Source: JAGOBX01 sp017999075 [NCBI: Candidatus Babelota bacterium]
GTDB lineage: Bacteria; JAGOBX01
NCBI GenBank assembly: GCA_017999075.1
Contig: JAGOBX010000099.1
Location: forward strand, 1 to 9,672
Length of the DNA: 9,672 nt
Direction: 5' to 3'
Notes under the pieces: generated by a model
What the model was told of the DNA's origin: nothing
Database searches by the model: none
The model's input: only the letters and a program-made list of their open reading frames with translations
Shown here: positions 7,601 to 9,672 of the stretch, in pieces
Layout: the number at the start of each line of letters is the position of its first letter
How positions within the stretch are numbered: the first letter of the stretch is position 1
Translations under genes and position numbers: made by a program

Positions 7601-7938
7601 AGGATTTAGGTGTTGATGTATCACCTCAATTTAACGTATTCCCGAACCCTTGGAAAAAAAATGATTCTTTATATGATAACGTAGAATATAAAGGCACTGC
7701 CCGATCAGGGATAAAATTTACAGGTCTTGATAATGAAGCTGACATAAAAATTTTTGACATAAACGGACAACTTATATATTCTGGTAAATGTGAACCGGAT
7801 TATACATACGGATATGGCCAATTTTTATGGGAAGGACAAAATAAGGAAAATCAAAAAGTAAGTTCAGGAGTATATGTTTATGTAACAAGAGATAAAGAAG
7901 GATTGATTAAAAAAGGAAAGATAGCTGTTATAAGATAA
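1663..7938 (+). CDS. Giant secreted modular surface protein with FlgD-like/T9SS-like C-terminal sorting domain
   Basis: This intact 2091-residue protein is exported. Residues 1-25 form a Sec signal peptide (basic MYFKIK, hydrophobic 9-21, probable cut near LHS/EP). Residues about 30-160 are an atypical first beta-rich module. About 13 divergent modules follow (about 163-1910), each with an entry strand ending in a (Y/I)-I-(E/Q)-A-type segment, an acidic D-x-(N/E)-P-x-x-(I/V)-D-(S/T) turn, a beta strand, the motif (L/V)-x-E-T-x-x-x-S-G-(I/K)-(Y/F)-R-G, and often an 'x-G-D-(T/S)-I' turn. This pattern suggests an Ig-like beta-sandwich stalk, perhaps metal-binding at the acidic turns. Residues 1987-2091 are a terminal domain with FPNPW (1993-1997), KIFDINGQLIYSG, SSGVYVYV and the end KGKIAVIR, as in FlgD-like/type IX sorting domains. 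No catalytic domain is recognised, so a structural or adhesive surface role is the best inference. The PorV-type gene downstream supports type IX-like export. The module family name is not recognised. Confidence 0.9.
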   Translation: MYFKIKSGILFILFITILFLGTLHSEPAGIKDILIFEQVGMSGDTISRTAIGNNLYIKVITNLSAAQINDVRSEDTCLLHIFNTNSGDSIFITFDRKISGDTGSADSTVYEISSQNIITIKNSGWTNNTLNYIGANWSDLIKINIINFSCTKEITVAKPTEPATINYLNFMTSNFETILSSDYHIAMNEFLYLQAVAQNDAEPLMVDSIPVTIKNADGSVIFNVNLFETSKNSGIYNNISTPVKIYDITNIYDYTIKEVRGSYLTVNARNLSDTIYFINPASPTSIIDAKFTDYGFTNVLSGKRYEKPLQVNAWIQAYDKEPYYIDTLVVQIQNSNSNIDSLQLVLIETAKNSGIFRTASVLTIGDNTNQSLNSLKVNYGETVGLLVNGILVDTILINYSFGPDYLTDLYFSVSGFSNKLSDNYHVDKGERLYIEAYGHSGNPDIIDTFFVTVKNNRTSETITVTMTETFKNSGIYRNSDAYTNDYTNSYYKWIGARLGDTISIYSTYGSFSDAVSLITPVPPSNENIIASYFIDENGNFISEDSIAITSKIKIEMLSIDMEPRYSDTKIIYIKNFNNDDSIYVLLTEVSSGKLKNISEITFSGYTNVIEGILRAAEGDRINLIIDGIVRDTIYISVNNPTIFANSFNFITFEGEISSIRTDTSYPSYATVNIELNGIDNNPNIINYIYVTLMNTYNETITIRLNETEYNTGKFRGLFYLRTFTSQYNGYIQANNENDTVGIIYDGINQKRLELKVRKSTDAGRVISLRLKKDGSFFEDLDHQLNFDDVVYVELVAEDSNPNTVDYTDVECFSGPSLDPVAERTISVQLKETDPSSGIFRGTFRLSRLSNDTIDELKITYGNVLTVTSVTDNTKIHTANITIPVEPLVINELKFYTNPSYNEILPDNKQMDFYNVLYIQATASDLNSLNADTVGVVLQDAKLYRTGDQGDSIIEIETYTFTTNNVHFSLVETGKHTGIYRGAISIGPDNLDNELGKIIGTSRSNTILLFWQKDYDNWVDSGKTPATQPVLRSKVKMIQYDQPDYIYAIEFMKNEQYAEVLRTPHLTLGQAIESNISELKYIYVRAYADTKTASDLLEDTIELSLKIYKCDTYGQILWDKVNEDKLSERSDVGSDSDSFNVVTIKLVEVGQNSGIYTNINDVKSILDIYDFGTIGQNVKIDRSLYPYHLLVVEPTIRHAYNTVNYALSGKKAPLNSTDSGTFVADTSYIAFSISPSFIDSINIYESPDYINILTPSERTPEEPYNKLYIKAEDNRDLTDTKIGEISINYFSNDVLKDEIYLHLTVNPNLPIFWTDYTEMQNEYGDTKLRVKLVETTPSSNRYVIDLSSVPTLVTRMDANTPRWTEQNSQLLHVMQGDTIDVQAYNDITKTYVSTKRTLFSSAVNRAPELIGTVKVMNLGYGSEYYQNFLTGKPIYFQAFGSAGKSNTLLVDTVPITVYNLRSGDTISFYLTETAIGSEIYRLDPVKFNYPRLDPDFGLPSDNILQARSGDSIVAICTGSVNSIGRRTNAYFGPRNVASPRKPEQIFAIRLKKDMSGLLDYSPLENFARGTTVCIEMSADIGDNALVDNTYNDVYVENQRGQTITVVLTEDGPATGKYRGSFKLEASTNDTLDEIGLLDSETFAVYHRIATEISSAEYRIGVPEPPVFISSLGLKDNSFANSLMSSTNNTVLDKQQLYIELNGEDKNLNLVDKVDIYILSWEDKNVSTNLLKGMIKINLLETGIHTGKYRGIVKLGDFNDTDQFMIKANQNDILGIIECSMLNDTAYAYPSGITTTFDKIKYYTMSGYADTAWVAVTSSPSLLFGITVKSSDYTQTRNINRSNPIRFGEILYIEAQGDVANHLLIDTTIVTIYGYDINGNVVPGTEVKVELVESEIASGTYRGKVKIAEDQYTNSKLASAYYMENSTYISGSLKKAITDNLTYLDDPYLPIFGPLSSRYFDIKWTFQNLNVAYTTHNNLTVQDLGVDVSPQFNVFPNPWKKNDSLYDNVEYKGTARSGIKFTGLDNEADIKIFDINGQLIYSGKCEPDYTYGYGQFLWEGQNKENQKVSSGVYVYVTRDKEGLIKKGKIAVIR
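2149..7390 (+). repeat. Array of about 13 divergent modules inside the giant protein
   Basis: The E-T/S-G core motif begins at residues 227, 347, 467, 587, 705, 830, 970, 1146, 1332, 1470, 1607, 1738 and 1890. The first four spacings are exactly 120 residues (360 nt), and later ones vary from 118 to 186. Good copies include ETSKNSGIY, ETAKNSGIFR, ETFKNSGIYR, ETDPSSGIFRG, ETGKHTGIYRG and ETGIHTGKYRG. Copies 4 (TEVSSGKL), 9 (ETTPSSNRY) and 10 (ETAIGSEIY) are degenerate. Nucleotide identity between modules is low, so this is an old protein-level repeat rather than a recent DNA tandem repeat. Module borders are approximate. Confidence 0.85.
7621..7935 (+). other. C-terminal sorting domain (FlgD-like / type IX-like) of the giant protein
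   Basis: Residues 1987-2091 form a compact beta-sandwich-like tail. Visible landmarks are VFPNPW at 1992-1997 (NPW rather than the more common NPF), a strand GIKFTGL, the strand-turn DIKIFDINGQLIYSG, FLWEGQN, then VSSGVYVYV and the terminal KGKIAVIR. In known type IX systems, a tail of this kind is recognised after Sec export and directs passage across the outer membrane, with attachment or release. Similar tails occur in FlgD-like Ig domains of candidate phyla where a full type IX system is not always found, so the route remains inferred. Confidence 0.75.
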
Positions 7939-7974
7939 AAATAGATTTAAAAAATAATATGTTAAGACTTTTAT

Positions 7975-7979
7975 GGAGG
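7975..7979 (+). promoter_or_regulatory. Strong ribosome-binding site of the PorV-like gene
   Basis: A perfect GGAGG lies 7 nt before the ATG at 7987 and is the strongest Shine-Dalgarno in the window. It shows that this gene is initiated independently although it lies only 48 nt after the giant gene. Confidence 0.8.
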
Positions 7980-7986
7980 CAGGTAT

Positions 7987-9081
7987 ATGCAAAAAAAATT
8001 ATACCTTATTTTATACGCATTAATTATTAACTTAATAATAAGTTATCCGTTATTATCAGGAAGTCCAGGAACTGTATCTGCGCTTTTGATGGTTGCGGAT
8101 ATTGCGGCCAGACCTTCGTCATTAGGCGGGGCAATCGGAGCTTTAGGCGATGACATTAATGCAATTAAATATAATCCTGCAGGATTGTGCGGGATAAACC
8201 AGTACGAATTTCAATTTAGTCATTTTGCAAGTTTTGAAGATATAAATTATGAATCAATAATGTTTGGAATTCCATTGTTGAAATATAATTCTGCTGTGGG
8301 AATAAGTCTAGATTTTTTAAATTACGGCGATTTTGAAAAACGTGATATATATGGAGTTGATAAAGGAACTTTTTCAGCTGATGATATGTTATTGACGTTC
8401 GGATACTCCCGCAGATTAAAAAATGAAATTAAAATCGGAGGGAACATAAAATATTTTAGTTCTAAAATTGAAATTGAAAAAGCTGATGCAATGGCAATAG
8501 ATGTGGGCACGTTATATGATGTTGCTGATAATATTACATTGGGGTTAGCCTTTCAGAATTTCGGAGGCAAATTAAAATATATTAACGAAGAAGAAGATTT
8601 ACCGTTAAATTTTAAGTTATCCACTAAGTATTCACCTAAGCGTTTTAAAAATCCGCCTCAGATGCTGTTTGACATTAATATACCAAAAGGACAAAAACCT
8701 AATTTTAATATTGGAATGGAATTTTGGATTAATGAAGCTATTTCAGTACGCGGAGGATATAAAGATAAAGTTGACGAGGGAAGGTTTATAGGCGGCGTTG
8801 GATTCAGATCGACGGTATTTCAGTTGGATTATGCGTATATGTGGGCTGACGAGCTGGATGTATCTCATAGAATATCAGCTTTATTCAGGTTTGGCGGTGA
8901 TAAAAATAGGAATGAATATTTGAAATCCAAGAATAAGGTTTTAAGAAAGAGACCTATCAGAGCCGGAGAATATGATTTTAATTCTATAGAATCGGAACGA
9001 AATCGGAGAACTATAAAATTTGATGATTCAGAACTCAGTGATGAAGTTATATTTTTAACTCCAATGGGAACAATAAAATAA
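7987..9081 (+). CDS. PorV/PorQ-family outer-membrane beta-barrel protein
   Basis: This 364-residue protein has a Sec signal peptide (MQKKLYLILY onward, probable cut near residues 24-25, before SPGTV). The hallmark N-terminal region of the PorV/PorQ (UPF0164-like) family follows: AARPSSLGGAIGALGDD (40-56) and the Y-NPAGL turn (62-67). The rest, to about residue 302, alternates polar and hydrophobic residues in repeated amphipathic strands such as AVGISLDFLNYGDF, ITLGLAFQNFGG and ISVRGGYK, and closes with HRISALFRF, whose final aromatic is typical of outer-membrane barrels. PorV in type IX systems binds C-terminal sorting domains and carries substrates to the surface attachment machinery, and the preceding gene encodes a protein with such a tail. 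Residues 303-364 form an extra charged tail rich in Arg, Lys, Glu and Asp, beyond the expected barrel end. The gene ends in tandem TAA TAA. Family membership is well supported; a PorV-like function here is inferred from context. Confidence 0.88.
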   Translation: MQKKLYLILYALIINLIISYPLLSGSPGTVSALLMVADIAARPSSLGGAIGALGDDINAIKYNPAGLCGINQYEFQFSHFASFEDINYESIMFGIPLLKYNSAVGISLDFLNYGDFEKRDIYGVDKGTFSADDMLLTFGYSRRLKNEIKIGGNIKYFSSKIEIEKADAMAIDVGTLYDVADNITLGLAFQNFGGKLKYINEEEDLPLNFKLSTKYSPKRFKNPPQMLFDINIPKGQKPNFNIGMEFWINEAISVRGGYKDKVDEGRFIGGVGFRSTVFQLDYAYMWADELDVSHRISALFRFGGDKNRNEYLKSKNKVLRKRPIRAGEYDFNSIESERNRRTIKFDDSELSDEVIFLTPMGTIK

Positions 9082-9094
9082 TAACTGATCTGTA

Positions 9095-9646
9095 ATGAAA
9101 AAAAAATCATATTATATAATATTATTGAGCGTTATAATAATACTGATTTTTTATTTTTCATTAAAATTCAAAGAATTTAAAAATTTAAGTGAATATGTTC
9201 AGCCATCAAAGGAAGAATTTGATTTTTTTGAAAAATATATAGAAGATTTGCAAAATATATCAAAAAAAATTTTAATATTGATGGTATTTATACCATTGGT
9301 TATTGGAATTTGGTTAATTTTAAAACTTAAAAATAAATTTTTAAAGTCTGAATCGAATGGAATAGATAAATTAAGAGATATTTCTCTTTTTTTAAAAGAA
9401 TTATCTTTTATCTGCGACGAATTTATTTTAAATGAAAAAATCCAGAAAATAGAAATATTTGAAGATGATGGAAAAATTAAAATTAATCCTGATATTTTTA
9501 AAAACCAGAATTTCAGTTATGTTTTTAAAAAATATGATTTATTAAATATAAATAATATGTTAAAAGATTTAGTCAATGGTAAATATAAAACTAAAATTTT
9601 TTATCAGTTTTTAGAGAATAAAATTACATTATTGAAAAGTTTATAA
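9095..9646 (+). CDS. Small two-TM membrane protein of unknown function
   Basis: I do not recognise this 183-residue protein. It starts with MKKK, then a first hydrophobic helix (about 6-23). An acidic loop follows (about 24-56, containing EEFDFFEKYIEDLQN), then a second hydrophobic helix (about 59-77) ended by the basic stretch KLKNKFLK, and a hydrophilic C-terminal part (about 80-183). By the positive-inside rule, both termini should be cytoplasmic with the short loop outside the inner membrane. The C-terminal part is Lys/Ile/Asn-rich, with predicted helix and a short strand pair (KIEIFEDDGKIKI), and no enzymatic motif is visible. The first helix could alternatively act as an uncleaved signal anchor. 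The start lies 13 nt after the PorV-like stop with no clear Shine-Dalgarno, so translation is probably coupled to that gene. Its position suggests an accessory role in the same operon, which is inference only. Confidence 0.8.
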   Translation: MKKKSYYIILLSVIIILIFYFSLKFKEFKNLSEYVQPSKEEFDFFEKYIEDLQNISKKILILMVFIPLVIGIWLILKLKNKFLKSESNGIDKLRDISLFLKELSFICDEFILNEKIQKIEIFEDDGKIKINPDIFKNQNFSYVFKKYDLLNINNMLKDLVNGKYKTKIFYQFLENKITLLKSL

Positions 9647-9672
9647 AAAAATAATTATTATTCGGATGTTAA

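Noticed and set aside
8865-9110. Minus-strand open frame across the end of the PorV-like gene
   Set aside because: It is antisense to the barrel C terminus and to the next gene start, with low-complexity hydrophobic content typical of shadow frames in AT-rich DNA.
9647-9672. Start of a further gene or a terminator at the right edge
   Set aside because: The 26 bases are AT-rich with no start codon plus ribosome-binding site and no stem-loop that can be supported.

Overview
The window is a strongly AT-rich, densely coding bacterial segment with every supported gene on the + strand. The proteins describe a diderm (Gram-negative type) cell: two type IV prepilin-like proteins, a very large secreted modular protein ending in a FlgD-like/type IX-secretion-like C-terminal sorting domain, and a PorV/PorQ-type outer-membrane beta-barrel. 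This combination occurs in the FCB group and in several low-GC candidate or poorly cultured phyla (for example Elusimicrobiota, Cloacimonadota or WOR-3-like lineages). The sequence alone does not fix the phylum, and I see no marker gene that would.

Left block (1-957): the 3' end of a Ppx/GppA-type phosphatase gene is joined by a 4-nt ATGA overlap to a GspI/PilV-like minor pseudopilin. That gene is joined by a 4-nt TTGA overlap to a GspJ/PilW-like minor pseudopilin that starts with TTG. The three genes look co-transcribed and translationally coupled.

Gap (958-1064): this 107-nt spacer is the only sizeable non-coding stretch. It holds an A7T7 palindrome, a good sigma-70-like promoter candidate with 17-nt spacing, a weak AT-only inverted repeat, a G6 Shine-Dalgarno-like run and an in-frame ATG-TAA start-stop pair just before the next gene. 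I take it to be the boundary between two transcription units.

Right block (1065-9646): a cytoplasmic three-TPR protein, a 2091-residue secreted protein, a 364-residue PorV/PorQ-family barrel and a small two-TM membrane protein of unknown function follow one another with gaps of only 13 to 48 nt, so they probably form one operon. The giant protein has a signal peptide, one atypical N-terminal module, then about 13 divergent beta-rich modules of 118-186 residues, each carrying an 'ET..SG.YRG'-type motif, and a C-terminal sorting domain. The first four motifs are spaced exactly 120 residues apart.

Reading the unit as a whole (inference): the giant protein is exported by Sec, its C-terminal domain is handed to a type IX-like outer-membrane system, and the adjacent PorV-like barrel is a plausible dedicated shuttle or anchor. 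The TPR and two-TM proteins may be accessory factors, but nothing in the sequence proves it. The last 26 nt (9647-9672) hold nothing I can identify. No RNA genes, CRISPR arrays, insertion sequences or clear intrinsic terminators were seen.
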